Positions 47,647 to 57,556 are shown, counted from the stretch's first letter. The stretch is 64,000 nt of DNA from Bacillus sp. FJAT-50079 (GCF_018343515.1 NZ_JAGYPD010000002.1:310001-374000); one strand, 5' to 3'. Numbers and translations: made by a program. Notes: a model not told the origin generated them from the letters alone.

Positions 47647-47763
47647 GGGAATAACCTTTTTCTTATAGAGAAAACAACCTTTTATCAGTGGAGAATGGAA
47701 AATACCTCATTTGATAAAAAAAGATTCTGTAAATTAGACAAAAATCGAACATCATTATAATAT

Positions 47764-47795
47764 GAAAAAGGTTCAAATCGTTACGATTTGAACCT
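47764..47795 (-). terminator. Terminator after recA
   Basis: A near-perfect 13-bp stem (AGGTTCAAATCGT and its complement, 47769-47795, with almost no loop) is followed by TTTTTC on the minus strand. Confidence 0.85.
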
Positions 47796-47819
47796 ACTTT
47801 TCATCTGATTCTTTTACAC

Positions 47820-48863
47820 TTACTCTTCTAATAAGGATAACTCTTCTTGTTCCTCGTCTTCTTGAGCAAACTGTTCTTCATCCAATCCGTAATGGGCACG
47901 AATTTTAACCATAATATCGTGTTTAACATCGGGATTTTCCTTTAAGAAAATTTTGGCGTTTTCTCGACCTTGACCAAGGCGTTCTTCATTATACGCATAC
48001 CACGATCCGCTTTTTTGAACGATGTCAAGTTCGGAGCCTATATCAATAATTTCTCCTTCACGAGAAATTCCTTCTCCATACATAATATCAACTTCCGCTA
48101 CACGGAATGGTGGAGCGACTTTATTTTTCACAACTTTTATTTTCGTTTTATTTCCGACAATGTCTTGGCCTTGCTTCAATTGCTCGGCACGACGAACTTC
48201 AAGGCGAACGGAAGAGTAGAACTTCAGCGCACGTCCTCCTGGTGTTGTCTCAGGATTTCCAAACATAACTCCAACTTTCTCACGAATTTGGTTAATGAAA
48301 ATAGCAATTGTGTTTGATTTGTTAATAGCACCTGATAGTTTACGAAGAGCTTGTGACATCAGTCGCGCTTGAAGCCCGACGTGAGCGTCACCCATTTCCC
48401 CCTCAATTTCCGCTTTAGGAACGAGTGCGGCAACTGAGTCAATAACAATGATTTCAATTGCTCCGCTTCGTACTAACGCCTCAGCGATTTCAAGCGCCTG
48501 CTCACCCGTATCGGGCTGAGAAAGGAGAAGCTCATCAATATTTACTCCTAATTTTTGAGCATACACAGGATCAAGCGCATGTTCGGCATCGATAAACGCC
48601 GCTGTACCGCCATTTGCTTGTACTTCCGCGATTGCATGAAGTGCAACTGTCGTCTTACCCGATGACTCTGGGCCGTAAATTTCGATGACCCTTCCACGTG
48701 GATATCCACCTACTCCAAGGGCAACATCCAATGCAATCGAACCACTTGGAATTGTTGAAATTCTGCGATCCGTTTGTTCACCTAACTTCATAACGGAACC
48801 TTTACCAAACTGCTTTTCTATTTGTTTTAACGCCATATCTAATGCTGCTTGACGATCACTCAC
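47820..48863 (-). CDS. recA: RecA recombinase
   Basis: DNA strand-exchange ATPase and co-protease that triggers the SOS response. Walker A is GPESSGKTT, and the L1 and L2 DNA-binding loops are in the conserved centre. The C-terminal tail is acidic ([13 protein letters not shown]). I chose GTG 48863 (347 residues) because GAAGGAGG precedes it and the product then starts [20 protein letters not shown], as in B. subtilis. It has its own promoter and a LexA box. A repeat and an extra gene separate it from cinA. Confidence 0.97.
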   Translation of the reverse strand: MSDRQAALDMALKQIEKQFGKGSVMKLGEQTDRRISTIPSGSIALDVALGVGGYPRGRVIEIYGPESSGKTTVALHAIAEVQANGGTAAFIDAEHALDPVYAQKLGVNIDELLLSQPDTGEQALEIAEALVRSGAIEIIVIDSVAALVPKAEIEGEMGDAHVGLQARLMSQALRKLSGAINKSNTIAIFINQIREKVGVMFGNPETTPGGRALKFYSSVRLEVRRAEQLKQGQDIVGNKTKIKVVKNKVAPPFRVAEVDIMYGEGISREGEIIDIGSELDIVQKSGSWYAYNEERLGQGRENAKIFLKENPDVKHDIMVKIRAHYGLDEEQFAQEDEEQEELSLLEE

Positions 48864-48950
48864 AATTTTTCCTCCTTCAATAAAGTTATCACTATAAAAA
48901 CTAACTGATTTTGCACTCACATAAGTTGTCTCATTACAAAACCTATCTTT

Positions 48951-48978
48951 ATTATACCGTTATTCATCGATATTGCAA
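48951..48978 (-). promoter_or_regulatory. Sigma-A promoter of recA
   Basis: On the minus strand TTGCAA (48973-48978) and TATAAT (48951-48956) are 16 bases apart, about 90 bases above the recA GTG. Confidence 0.7.
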
Positions 48979-48986
48979 GCAAAAAG

Positions 48987-49000
48987 CGAACGTTTATTCG
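48987..49000. promoter_or_regulatory. LexA (SOS) box of recA
   Basis: CGAACGTTTATTCG matches the Bacillus LexA/DinR pattern CGAACRNRYGTTCG at 13 of 14 positions (read on the minus strand). It lies just above the recA -35. Confidence 0.8.
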
Positions 49001-49124
49001 TTTTATTTCCAAAAAATAAGACTAGTATATTTTCACTTTTATTACAAAAAAATAGAGAGCCATCGGCACTCTATTTGTATTGTTTGTAAGTTGTTTAGCT
49101 ATTGAAATACGAGACGGCCGCCGC

Positions 49125-49300
49125 TATAAAGAAATTCACATGGCGGTAAACGTGAGACCCCATAGGAGCTCATTTAAAGGAACGAAGCCTAAACGTGTAG
49201 CCGACAGCTTCGTAGCCAACATCCTGTTGGCCCGAGACTCACGTGCCCCCGAAAAGCGTCCGCCTGGAACGGAAATCAACGGTGTTTACTTCCCAGATTC
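49125..49300. repeat. Dispersed repeat, family B relative with internal insertion
   Basis: Ends with GCGTCCGCCTGGAACGGAAA, the inverse of the block at 44085-44110. A GTGAGACCCCATAGGAGC block and a later GAGACTCACGTGCCC appear to be two halves of one arm, separated by about 75 bases holding a GCTTCGTAGCC/GAAGC set of small inverted repeats. It lies between the DUF4440-like gene and recA. Confidence 0.6.
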
Positions 49301-49313
49301 GATTTATTTCAAC

Positions 49314-49691
49314 TTATATAGACCTTGTACCTTGATGAAAATAAAGATACCATCGTGTATGTTCATAACGCCAAATAGAACTTCTTAATGATTTGGAGCC
49401 ATTAGATTTTGATTCTGTATGATACGTTACATGGGCACTGTGCTGTGATAATGATTTTACATGGAAACTCGTAATAATATAAGGATTTTCAACTTTTCCC
49501 TCATCGTCTATGAGACTTAATTGTGCGTTCTTATCATATACTTTACCCGATGTTCCAAATTCACAAAATTCCTCTGACAATATCGTTTTATAATCCTTTA
49601 GTCGAGCATGCATCAACTGTTTTTCTAATGTTAAAAGCGTGGCTTCCAACTCTCTCAATAATTTCACCCGCGCAACCGTGATATTGATCAT
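49314..49691 (-). CDS. DUF4440 / NTF2-like protein
   Basis: A small cone-shaped NTF2-fold protein of unknown role. The pattern is that of DUF4440: LLTLEKQLMHARLKDYKTILSEEF at the start, a central strand set, and RSSIWRYEHTRWYLYFHQGT at the end. The ATG at 49691 has no clear SD, so the start is uncertain, and GTG nine codons in is an alternative. It sits 26 bases after cinA, where B. subtilis has recA directly, so it looks like an insertion. Confidence 0.68.
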   Translation of the reverse strand: MINITVARVKLLRELEATLLTLEKQLMHARLKDYKTILSEEFCEFGTSGKVYDKNAQLSLIDDEGKVENPYIITSFHVKSLSQHSAHVTYHTESKSNGSKSLRSSIWRYEHTRWYLYFHQGTRSI

Positions 49692-49717
49692 ATAAAAGCA
49701 TCGATTAAACCGATAAT

Positions 49718-50962
49718 CTATTTATCAAGTAATTCCTGTAATAAAAAATGGCAACCGTATTTAACAGAACGTTTTCTATTTCCATTTCTAGCTCCTGCAA
49801 GCTTTAATAAACGAGCTTTAGCGGGCTCGCCTTTAAAGGAGATACCGATCCAAACTGTTCCGGCTGGTTGGCCTTCAAGCGGATCTGGTCCAGCCGCACC
49901 TGTAAAGCTAATGCCGATATCTGTTCCAAGCTTCTTTCGAATATTTTCTGCCAGTTCAAGCGCACATTGCTCGCTGACAACTCCGTGAGTTTCAATCGTT
50001 TCTTTTTTTACATCGCACAATTCTATTTTTGAATGATTTGAATAGCAAACGACACCACCGATAAGCATCGTGCTTACACCGGTAACAGCTGTCATTTCCG
50101 ATTGAAACAAACCTCCGGTAAGGCTTTCAGCAGCTGCAACCGTTAGCTTTCTTGCCTCTAATATTTTTAATAGCTCTTTCATTAGCGATGTGTCATTATA
50201 TCCATAGAAAAATTGACCGACTCTTTCATTGATCTTCTTTTCTACTTCTTTAATCATTTCGAGGGCTGCTTCTTTATTTTCGTGCCGAGCAGTAATTCGT
50301 AGTGTCACCTCTCCGTCTTCCGCTAATGGGGCCACCGTCGGATTAGACTGTTCTTCTAGAATATCTATGATGACCTCTTCTAGTTGTGCTTCACCAATTC
50401 CAAAATAGCGCAGGACGAGCGATTCGATTCTTTCAGTACTTTCCATTTCGTTCATAATCGCTGCACGGCCATATTTTCGGAACATCGGCTGCATTTCATG
50501 CGGAGGTCCGGGGAGCAACATAAAATATGTATTCTCTGTGGATATAAACATTCCTGGTGCCATTCCGTGCTCATTTGGTAACACTTTGGACCCTTCCACG
50601 ACAAGTGCTTGTTTTTTATTATTTTCGGTCATTTCACGTCCAGTTTTTGTAAAATAATCTAATATCGTTTTTAAAGCAAGTTCGTCAGCAACAAGCGTTT
50701 TTCCAACATGTATAGCAATCGTTTCCTTCGTTAAATCATCTTTCGTTGGCCCTAGTCCACCGGTAAAAATGATTAAATCAGCACGTTCTTCCGCTTGACA
50801 GATCGCCTTTTCTAATCGTTCCGGATTATCGCCAACGACTGTATGATGATATACATTTACTCCAATTTCAGCGAGTCGCGCCGAAAGATATTGTGCATTT
50901 GTATTGGCAATTTGCCCTAATAAAAGTTCTGTTCCAACCGCAATAATTTCAGCATTCATCAT
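49718..50962 (-). CDS. cinA: CinA (competence/damage-inducible protein, NMN amidohydrolase-like)
   Basis: Two domains: an N-terminal molybdopterin-binding-fold domain ([32 protein letters not shown]) and a C-terminal CinA domain ([37 protein letters not shown]) related to nicotinamide-nucleotide amidase. The 414 residues match B. subtilis CinA. It may be competence-related. It follows pgsA by 18 bases. Confidence 0.95.
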   Translation of the reverse strand: MMNAEIIAVGTELLLGQIANTNAQYLSARLAEIGVNVYHHTVVGDNPERLEKAICQAEERADLIIFTGGLGPTKDDLTKETIAIHVGKTLVADELALKTILDYFTKTGREMTENNKKQALVVEGSKVLPNEHGMAPGMFISTENTYFMLLPGPPHEMQPMFRKYGRAAIMNEMESTERIESLVLRYFGIGEAQLEEVIIDILEEQSNPTVAPLAEDGEVTLRITARHENKEAALEMIKEVEKKINERVGQFFYGYNDTSLMKELLKILEARKLTVAAAESLTGGLFQSEMTAVTGVSTMLIGGVVCYSNHSKIELCDVKKETIETHGVVSEQCALELAENIRKKLGTDIGISFTGAAGPDPLEGQPAGTVWIGISFKGEPAKARLLKLAGARNGNRKRSVKYGCHFLLQELLDK

Positions 50963-50980
50963 GACAAGTCCTTTCGCTAT

Positions 50981-51559
50981 TTACTTTGAGTTCTTAAACA
51001 CATCTCGATTTTTATGGAAATATTCATAGCCAGACCAAACTGTAAAGATCATTGCAACCCAAAGAGCGATCATCGCAAATGGGAAGCCAATTGCCTCAAA
51101 GGGCGCATTTTTAAGGAGTAATGCCGCAATCGCGATGATTTGTGCCCACGTTTTAATTTTGCCAAGCATATTTGCTGCAACGACTTCTCCTGTCCCTGCC
51201 AAAATCAGCCGTAATCCGGTAACAGCAAACTCTCGGCTAATAATGATGATCACGATCCAAGATGGAGCAAGCTGCATTTCGACAAGAACAATTAATGCAG
51301 CTGATACGAGTAATTTATCGGCTAATGGGTCAAGAAACTTTCCTAAATCGGTCACTAGTTGATATTTTCTAGCAAAATATCCATCAACCCAATCTGTAAC
51401 TGAAGCAAAAATAAAGATTAACGCCCCAATAAAATGAGCGACGTCCATATCCGTACCTAAAAATTGAAAGCTTCCCCAACCAAATGGTGCAAGCATCATG
51501 ATTAAAAATACAGGTATGAGTAAAATGCGTGATACAGTAATTTTATTTGGTAGATTCAT
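50981..51559 (-). CDS. pgsA: CDP-diacylglycerol-glycerol-3-phosphate 3-phosphatidyltransferase
   Basis: Makes phosphatidylglycerophosphate, the precursor of phosphatidylglycerol, in the membrane. The catalytic CDP-alcohol motif is present (DWVDGYFARKYQLVTDLGKF then LDPLADK). ATG 51559 follows AGGAGGAAGAACG and gives 192 residues with several membrane helices. The long upstream frame overlaps ymfM and was rejected. Confidence 0.96.
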   Translation of the reverse strand: MNLPNKITVSRILLIPVFLIMMLAPFGWGSFQFLGTDMDVAHFIGALIFIFASVTDWVDGYFARKYQLVTDLGKFLDPLADKLLVSAALIVLVEMQLAPSWIVIIIISREFAVTGLRLILAGTGEVVAANMLGKIKTWAQIIAIAALLLKNAPFEAIGFPFAMIALWVAMIFTVWSGYEYFHKNRDVFKNSK

Positions 51560-51574
51560 CGTTCTTCCTCCTGA

Positions 51575-51599
51575 AAAAATAACCGCCGACAAGCGGCGG
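51575..51599 (-). terminator. Hairpin between ymfM and pgsA
   Basis: The stem CCGCCG/CGGCGG (51583-51588 with 51594-51599) is followed on the minus strand by TTATTTTTT. The pgsA SD lies directly after, so this may act as an attenuator. Confidence 0.75.
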
Positions 51600-51611
51600 A
51601 AGTCAATCAAA

Positions 51612-52508
51612 TTATTCCTCAGTTTGCAACATGATTTTAACATACTGCGTAATGTTTTGCTGTGGAGCAAGCTCATATTCCAAGCGTTCGCCATTGATAT
51701 AAATTTCGGCATCCGGTGCCTTGCCAATGGTTATATACGTTTCTGATTGTCCAGTCAGATCAACCGATTCTGTTTCTCCATTTTTCAATTCTCTGGAAAA
51801 AACACTCTGATTATTCTCGTTTTTTATCTCGAACCACGAGTTTCCAGGGTCTGTCGCCTTTACTTCAATGACAAATTCCTGCGCTTGAGCAAGTGAGTAG
51901 GTCGTCACATTACCAGCAACACTCTCTGCTTTTAACACTTGTGCTGGTGGCTCAGGCTGCTCATCCGTCTGTTCGTCTTCTGTGTCAGCATTTTCATTCA
52001 TCTCATCTTCATTGCTTTTGGCTGGATCTTCTTTTTGCTGAGCAGCCTCATTTGATTCCGTAATATTGACGGGGTCTTTTCCTTGATTTGTTCCCGTCTT
52101 ATTACTGAAATTATAGTTTTTTATAACGATAAAATAAATGAAAACAATGAGTGCTAAAATAGCAATTCCGAAAATAATTTTCGGGAAAAGTTCAACGAGC
52201 TTTGAATAATTTGTACTAACAGAACTGCGTGATTGCACACGAGAAAGCTGCTCGGGCAGATCATCCTCATATGCGGGCGGAATATCACTTTTAAATTCAT
52301 CAAATAATTCTTCGGGATTTAATCCAACTGCTTCCGCATATTGCTTAATAAAAGCACGCGCATAAAACTTACCCGGCATAATCGAATAGTTTCCTTCTTC
52401 GATTCCGATTAAATATTTCTTTTGTATTCTTGTCATCCGCTGAAGCTCATCCAAGGAAAGGTTTTTCTCTTCCCTCCTTGCTCGCAGTCGGCTTCCTAGC
52501 TCCGTCAA
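51612..52508 (-). CDS. ymfM: YmfM, RodZ-like membrane protein
   Basis: An N-terminal helix-turn-helix of the RodZ type (TELGSRLRARREEKNLSLDELQ, IQKKYLIGIEEGNY), one membrane helix (about residues 110-130), an acidic low-complexity linker (about 140-185) and a C-terminal DUF4115 domain. RodZ proteins link the MreB cytoskeleton to the membrane and cell wall. I chose TTG 52508 after GGGAAGGTG; an upstream GTG is possible. Same position as in B. subtilis. Confidence 0.9.
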   Translation of the reverse strand: MTELGSRLRARREEKNLSLDELQRMTRIQKKYLIGIEEGNYSIMPGKFYARAFIKQYAEAVGLNPEELFDEFKSDIPPAYEDDLPEQLSRVQSRSSVSTNYSKLVELFPKIIFGIAILALIVFIYFIVIKNYNFSNKTGTNQGKDPVNITESNEAAQQKEDPAKSNEDEMNENADTEDEQTDEQPEPPAQVLKAESVAGNVTTYSLAQAQEFVIEVKATDPGNSWFEIKNENNQSVFSRELKNGETESVDLTGQSETYITIGKAPDAEIYINGERLEYELAPQQNITQYVKIMLQTEE

Positions 52509-52528
52509 TGAACACACACCTTCCCTTC

Positions 52529-53314
52529 CTAAAAATCAAAACCAAATCCTGGTTCACTAAATTGATTCTGTTCTACAATTTCATATGTAATTTCTTCTTC
52601 CGGACTATTGCGAAGCTCGATAATATAATCGAAATCTTCGATTGAATATTCCGAGTGCTCAACAAAAATATCTGGATGTTCAATCACTTTTACCGCAGGC
52701 AATCGCATAATTTCCCTCACAAGTTGCCAATGCTGTTCATCAGCGCGATGCCTTGACACAATTCCATCGATAATAAAAATGTTTTCGGAACTATATTCAT
52801 CACGAATCAACTGCTTACGAATCGTTTGTTTTAATAAAGTCGATGATACAAATAACCATTTCTTATTCGCACAGACGCTAGCCGCAACGACTGATTCTGT
52901 TTTACCAACGCGTGGCATCCCGCGAATTCCAATTAATTTATGCCCCTCTTGCTTAAATAACTCAGCCATGAAATCAACGAGCAATCCTAATTCATCCCTA
53001 GCAAAACGAAAGGTTTTTTTATCATCCATATCACGCTGGATATAACGACCGTGTCGAACGGCAAGACGATCCCTTAGCTTTGGCTCACGTATTTTGGTCA
53101 CTTTGATTGTGTCAACCGTTTCTAGGATCGATTCAAGGCGGAGGATTTGTTCTTCATTGCGAGCACGTATTAATAAACCGCGTCGACCACTGTCTAAACC
53201 ATTGATACTGACAATATTAATCGATAACATCCCTAATAAGGAGGATATATCTCCTAATAATCCAGGGCGGTCAATCGTAATTTCATATTCCAAATACCAT
53301 TCTTTTCTTTCCAT
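52529..53314 (-). CDS. ymfK: YmfK family protein (ACT-like domain and DUF3388)
   Basis: A 261-residue cytosolic protein. An ACT-like start (WYLEYEITIDRPGLLGDISSLLGML) is followed by a P-loop-like segment (GIRGMPRVGKTESVVAAS) that may bind nucleotide. Function unknown. AGGGAGAGG precedes the ATG. It lies between ymfM and a large intergenic repeat. Confidence 0.85.
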   Translation of the reverse strand: MERKEWYLEYEITIDRPGLLGDISSLLGMLSINIVSINGLDSGRRGLLIRARNEEQILRLESILETVDTIKVTKIREPKLRDRLAVRHGRYIQRDMDDKKTFRFARDELGLLVDFMAELFKQEGHKLIGIRGMPRVGKTESVVAASVCANKKWLFVSSTLLKQTIRKQLIRDEYSSENIFIIDGIVSRHRADEQHWQLVREIMRLPAVKVIEHPDIFVEHSEYSIEDFDYIIELRNSPEEEITYEIVEQNQFSEPGFGFDF

Positions 53315-53353
53315 GCAAACCTCTCCCTAAAAGTGCGTGTTCTAAAAAGAGGA

Positions 53354-53550
53354 TAAAAAGGACCGAAAAGTTCGAAGCGGCACAGCCTTGAGCAGCACAG
53401 CGTATGCAATTTAATACGTAGGCTTCAAGCCTGTACAGGATGTACATTCCGTATTGCCCAAAGGACATGGGGGATTTAACGGAAGTTCCCTCTCGCCAAC
53501 GAGGAGATTCGATGTGTCATTTTTACCGGACTTTTTGAACATCCTTTATA
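53354..53550. repeat. Structured intergenic element between ymfK and ymfJ
   Basis: About 200 bases with imperfect inverted ends: AAAAAGGACCGAAAAGT at 53356 and the complement of AAAGGATGTTCAAAAAGTCC at 53528-53547. It holds several small inverted repeats (AGGCTTCAAGCCT, GTACAGGATGTAC, CTCGCCAACGAG). I recall similar sequences in other bacilli but cannot name the family. It could be a MITE-like element or a structured RNA. Confidence 0.55.
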
Positions 53551-53660
53551 AAGGTATTCCTTGCCGAACTTACATATTCTCATGTTGTCTAGCTTATATG
53601 ATAGCTGATTTCGGATCAAGAAGAAAGAAAAATATCCCATAAAAAACATGGCTATATATA

Positions 53661-53684
53661 AAAAAGAGAGGAAAGAATCCTCTC
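53661..53684 (-). terminator. Terminator after ymfJ
   Basis: The stem GAGAGGA/TCCTCTC (53666-53684) is followed by TTTTTTA on the minus strand. Confidence 0.82.
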
Positions 53685-53702
53685 AATATTCGCAAAAGTA
53701 AA

Positions 53703-53960
53703 TTAATGCGTACTATTATTATCTACTAGCTTGACCATTGCACTCGCAATCGCACGTTGTTCATCCTCCGATGCAACGGACCAAAGGTCTGATAATACTC
53801 TTTCTTGTTCATTTTTAGGGTCGACTTTCTTCGCTAAATAATCCCCTACTTGAAATGCCAATTGATTAATGATCTTTTGTGACATTCCTTGATCCTCAGC
53901 ACCATCAATTCGATCTCCAAGAAAGTTCTTCCATTGATCCCAATTATTTAAAACTGACAT
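53703..53960 (-). CDS. ymfJ: YmfJ, DUF3243 protein
   Basis: A small helical protein of unknown role (DUF3243). ATG 53960 lies 8 bases after AAGGGAG and gives 85 residues, the B. subtilis length. The GTG three codons earlier falls in the SD. Confidence 0.9.
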   Translation of the reverse strand: MSVLNNWDQWKNFLGDRIDGAEDQGMSQKIINQLAFQVGDYLAKKVDPKNEQERVLSDLWSVASEDEQRAIASAMVKLVDNNSTH

Positions 53961-54033
53961 CCAATTCACTCCCTTAATTTAATGTTCAAATTTATTATGT
54001 GCTTTGGAGAATTCATTATACATCTGATAAAAA

Positions 54034-54756
54034 TTAAGTATACATACCGCCATTAACCGCTAACACTTGCCCAGTAATATAATTGGATTTATCAGAGAGT
54101 AAAAAAGCGGTCGCTTCCGCAATTTCTTCAGGCTGTGCCAAGCGCCCAACAGGGATTTCGGATTCAAGAGCGGCCAACTCTTCATCCGACAACCAGTCGA
54201 TCATTGCTGTTTTCACCGCGCCTGGTGCGATACAATTAACACGTACACCTGATGTCGCAACTTCTTTGCTTAATGCTTTCACAAAGGCAATTTGTGCACC
54301 TTTTACGGTTGAATATAACACTTCACACGCCGCACCGGTTTGTCCCCAGATTGAGCTAATCATGATGATTTTCGCCGATTCATTCCGCATTAATTTGGGC
54401 AAAAGCTTTTGCGTTAATGTGAGCGGACTTTTCACATGAAGCTGGAGCATCCGATCAATTGTTTCTTCACTCATATCGATTAATAATCCATATGGAGCAT
54501 CCCCGCTTGCATACACAATCGCATCGAGCTGAAAAATATTTTCACAAAGTGTTGTTACACCTTTTCTCGTTGAGAGATCAGCTTGGATGGGTATCACTTC
54601 GATTGAATCGCCCCGCAATTCATCGTGTAAGGTCTTCATCCTTTCTTCCCCTTGATGATAATGTAAATATAAATTCCATCCTTCATGTGCAAGCAGTTTG
54701 GCAATTGCTTGGCCAATTCCGCCGCTTGCTCCCGTAATTAAAGCAAATTTCCCCAT
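54034..54756 (-). CDS. ymfI: YmfI, short-chain dehydrogenase/reductase
   Basis: An NAD(P)-dependent SDR with the cofactor loop TGASGGIG near residue 8, the catalytic Ser in MISSIWG, and Tyr and Lys in YSTVK. At 240 residues it is a classical SDR resembling 3-oxoacyl-ACP reductases. The substrate is unknown. It lies 64 bases after ymfH, beyond a terminator. Confidence 0.92.
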   Translation of the reverse strand: MGKFALITGASGGIGQAIAKLLAHEGWNLYLHYHQGEERMKTLHDELRGDSIEVIPIQADLSTRKGVTTLCENIFQLDAIVYASGDAPYGLLIDMSEETIDRMLQLHVKSPLTLTQKLLPKLMRNESAKIIMISSIWGQTGAACEVLYSTVKGAQIAFVKALSKEVATSGVRVNCIAPGAVKTAMIDWLSDEELAALESEIPVGRLAQPEEIAEATAFLLSDKSNYITGQVLAVNGGMYT

Positions 54757-54780
54757 TGATTCACCTTCTCTTTATGAATG

Positions 54781-54812
54781 AAAAGAGCCCCGGCAATCGA
54801 TACCGGGTGCTC
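54781..54812 (-). terminator. Terminator after ymfH
   Basis: The stem GAGCCCCGG/CCGGGTGCTC (54785-54793 with 54803-54812, one bulge) is followed by TTTTC on the minus strand. Confidence 0.78.
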
Positions 54813-54820
54813 GGATATGT

Positions 54821-56110
54821 TTATTTTTTCGGTACAACATGGCATGTTGTCATTCGATCCTCAGTAAAGAAATGACTGGCCATATCAGTTAAATCACTAA
54901 ACGTTAGCTGTTCGAGTGTTGGCACAACATCGAATAAATTCATCTCATTGAAAGCATAGCGTGTAAATTGGTTGGCGATATATTCAGGTGAATTAATTGC
55001 CCGTAAAAATCCGCCGATCCGCTTTTTCTTTGCTCTTTCCAAGGCCTCTTCTGAAAGATGCATTCCCGTTTTTGCCTCAAGCATAATCGATTGAAGCTTT
55101 TCGGTAAGCAAATCCGGATCTTTCGTATCGCTGCCAACCATCGCAAAACCAAATCCTTGCTCTTGCGTATAGTCAAACTGGAATGTATCATCTATTATTC
55201 CACTATTGTAAAGCTCTTCATATTTTTTCGAGCTTTTGCCAAACAATATATCCATCAATAAATGAACTGTTAACTCGTTTTTCAGCATTTCCTTGCCACT
55301 TATATCCGTTTTCTCTGCTTTTACGCCGACGAGACATTTCGATGTTTGTACATTCATTTCTAATACTTGCTTTTTCGTCGCCACTTCCTTTGGCTCCTCT
55401 TCAAAATGACGAACGATCGGCCGAGCTTGCTCATCATCTCGTTTGCTCTGCTCAGTTCGAATAAACTCCATCATCTCATTCGGTTCAAACGGACCTGTAA
55501 TAAATAAAAGCATATTGCTTGGATGATAAAACGTGTAATAACATTCATAGAGCAAATCAGCTGTAATATGAGAAATCGATTCAATTGTTCCAGCAATATC
55601 CGTTTTGACTGGGTGATGATGGTACATATTTTCAATCACACCGAAATAAAGCCGCCAGTCAGGATTATCATCATACATTGTAATTTCTTGCCCAATGATG
55701 CCTTTTTCTTTTTCAACCGTTTTTTCTGTGAAATACGGTTCTTGAACCATATTAAGCAAGGTCGTAATATTCTTTTCTGTGTTCGATGTACTGGAAAATA
55801 AATAAGCCGTTCTTGTAAAGGAGGTAAAGGCGTTCGCTGATGCCCCTTGCTTTCCAAATTGTTGGAAAACATCTCCATTTTCCTTCTCAAACATTTTATG
55901 CTCAAGAAAATGTGCGATCCCATCCGGAACCCTTTTAAGCTCCTTTCCATCTTTCGGAATAAACTGATCATCAATGGAGCCGTATTTCGTTGTAAATGTG
56001 ACAAATGTTTTATTAAATCCCGGCTTTGGTAATAAATAGACTTGCAAGCCATTTGTTAATGTTTCATGATAGAGCGTTTCGTTTAATTGGCGAAATTCAA
56101 TTTCTTTCAT
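54821..56110 (-). CDS. ymfH: YmfH, M16 zinc peptidase (catalytic member)
   Basis: An M16-family peptidase of 429 residues. The inverted zinc motif HFLEH is intact near residue 68, with the downstream Glu region (EKGIIGQEI). It overlaps ymfF by 4 bases, so the two subunits, catalytic and non-catalytic, are probably made together as a pair. The substrate is unknown. Confidence 0.92.
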   Translation of the reverse strand: MKEIEFRQLNETLYHETLTNGLQVYLLPKPGFNKTFVTFTTKYGSIDDQFIPKDGKELKRVPDGIAHFLEHKMFEKENGDVFQQFGKQGASANAFTSFTRTAYLFSSTSNTEKNITTLLNMVQEPYFTEKTVEKEKGIIGQEITMYDDNPDWRLYFGVIENMYHHHPVKTDIAGTIESISHITADLLYECYYTFYHPSNMLLFITGPFEPNEMMEFIRTEQSKRDDEQARPIVRHFEEEPKEVATKKQVLEMNVQTSKCLVGVKAEKTDISGKEMLKNELTVHLLMDILFGKSSKKYEELYNSGIIDDTFQFDYTQEQGFGFAMVGSDTKDPDLLTEKLQSIMLEAKTGMHLSEEALERAKKKRIGGFLRAINSPEYIANQFTRYAFNEMNLFDVVPTLEQLTFSDLTDMASHFFTEDRMTTCHVVPKK

Positions 56111-57387
56111 GCTTGCCCACCGTCCTCTCCAGCAAGGAAATAAATCGTATCTAATTGAATTTTTTTACCAACGTTAATGATTTCCTCCCGCGTCGTTTGG
56201 GCAACACGATCTAACCAATCGGAAACTTGCACGTTCGTTCCTGCAACAACGTTATGATAGAACACTTCTATTAATCCTCTCGCAGAGTCAACGGTTTCCA
56301 AAAACTGGTTTTGAATAACCGCTTTCGTCTGCTCTATTTCTTCATCGGTAAAATCTCCAGATTTCATTAAATCCATTTGTTCTTTTATAATTGCCACTGC
56401 TTTTTCATACTTTTGATTTTCGATTCCCGACATGACCATTAGAAGGCCTTTATGACTTTCCACTCTGCTCGCCGCATAATAAGCGAGGCTTTGCTTTTCT
56501 CGAACATTGATAAATAATTTGGAATGTGGGAAACCGCCATAAATGCCATTAAACATTTGCAAGGCAAAATAATCAGCATCACCATACGTAATATTCGTTC
56601 GATATCCGATGTTCAGCTTCCCTTGCTTCACTTGTTGAACTTCCTTTACTTCGTTGACCTTATCAATTTGTTTAAGCGGAGTTTTCGCCATTGCTGGAGC
56701 TTCCGTTTTATCAAATTGGAATGGTTGGCAATATTGTTCAACCTTTTCCATCTCTACATCACCGATAATGTATAAATCAAGTTCATCTTCACGTAACGCT
56801 CGTTCATAATAATCGTATAATGTTGCTGCCGTTATCGAATCAACTTGATCTAATTCGCCATTAACTGGGATGGCATAGCGTTCACCAGCACACATTTCCT
56901 CTACGAGACGTGTACTAGCATAACGCATTTTATCATCATAAAGTGACTCAATTCGCTGCTTTAAATTTCGTTTTTCCTTTTCGACTGTTTCTTCATCAAA
57001 TAAACCGTTTTCGCTGTTAGGGTGTAGCAATACTTCCCGTAAAAAATCAATTCCTTTTTGAAGAAGAGGAGTTTGCTCTTGCAAAAATTTCTCATTTGCA
57101 ATTTCGATAGTAAACGTAATAATATGATATTCCCCTTTTTTTCCTAAATCTGTATAAAAAGCAGTTCCATATAAATCATCAAGATAGGAGCGAAGAGCTG
57201 TTGTTGTTTGATAGTTTTTTGTGCTGCTTTGTAATACATGAGGTAAAAGGGCTCGATATGTAACCGTATCCTCTTTAAGCGGAGATTTCATCTTTAAAAC
57301 AAGTGTATTTGTTTTATATTTATCTGTTTTAATTACGTGCAACGTATAACCTTGTTTTTTAACGACTTGTTCATTTACAAGTTGCAT
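56107..57387 (-). CDS. ymfF: YmfF, M16 peptidase-like protein (non-catalytic member)
   Basis: A 426-residue M16 fold in which the zinc motif is replaced (HVLQS instead of HXXEH), so it is probably not catalytic and serves as the partner of YmfH. ATG 57387 lies 8 bases after GGAGGAG. The frame opens 5 codons earlier. Confidence 0.9.
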   Translation of the reverse strand: MQLVNEQVVKKQGYTLHVIKTDKYKTNTLVLKMKSPLKEDTVTYRALLPHVLQSSTKNYQTTTALRSYLDDLYGTAFYTDLGKKGEYHIITFTIEIANEKFLQEQTPLLQKGIDFLREVLLHPNSENGLFDEETVEKEKRNLKQRIESLYDDKMRYASTRLVEEMCAGERYAIPVNGELDQVDSITAATLYDYYERALREDELDLYIIGDVEMEKVEQYCQPFQFDKTEAPAMAKTPLKQIDKVNEVKEVQQVKQGKLNIGYRTNITYGDADYFALQMFNGIYGGFPHSKLFINVREKQSLAYYAASRVESHKGLLMVMSGIENQKYEKAVAIIKEQMDLMKSGDFTDEEIEQTKAVIQNQFLETVDSARGLIEVFYHNVVAGTNVQVSDWLDRVAQTTREEIINVGKKIQLDTIYFLAGEDGGQA

Positions 57388-57556
57388 GTGGCACTCCTCC
57401 AATTTAAAACATATTCACTATTATGTTTACTATACATGCTTCGGTCATTATAGGGCAATGATTTCCAACCGATTGCCCGTTCATTCATTTAAAAACATGA
57501 TTCGTTTACTCTTAATCCGTTTCACTTTATATTATGTTGAATCAAACATCTTATTC

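Noticed and set aside
49080-49388. 102-codon plus-strand ORF over the repeat upstream of recA
   Set aside because: It lies mostly in repeat sequence and overlaps the end of the DUF4440-like gene on the other strand. No SD or domain was seen.
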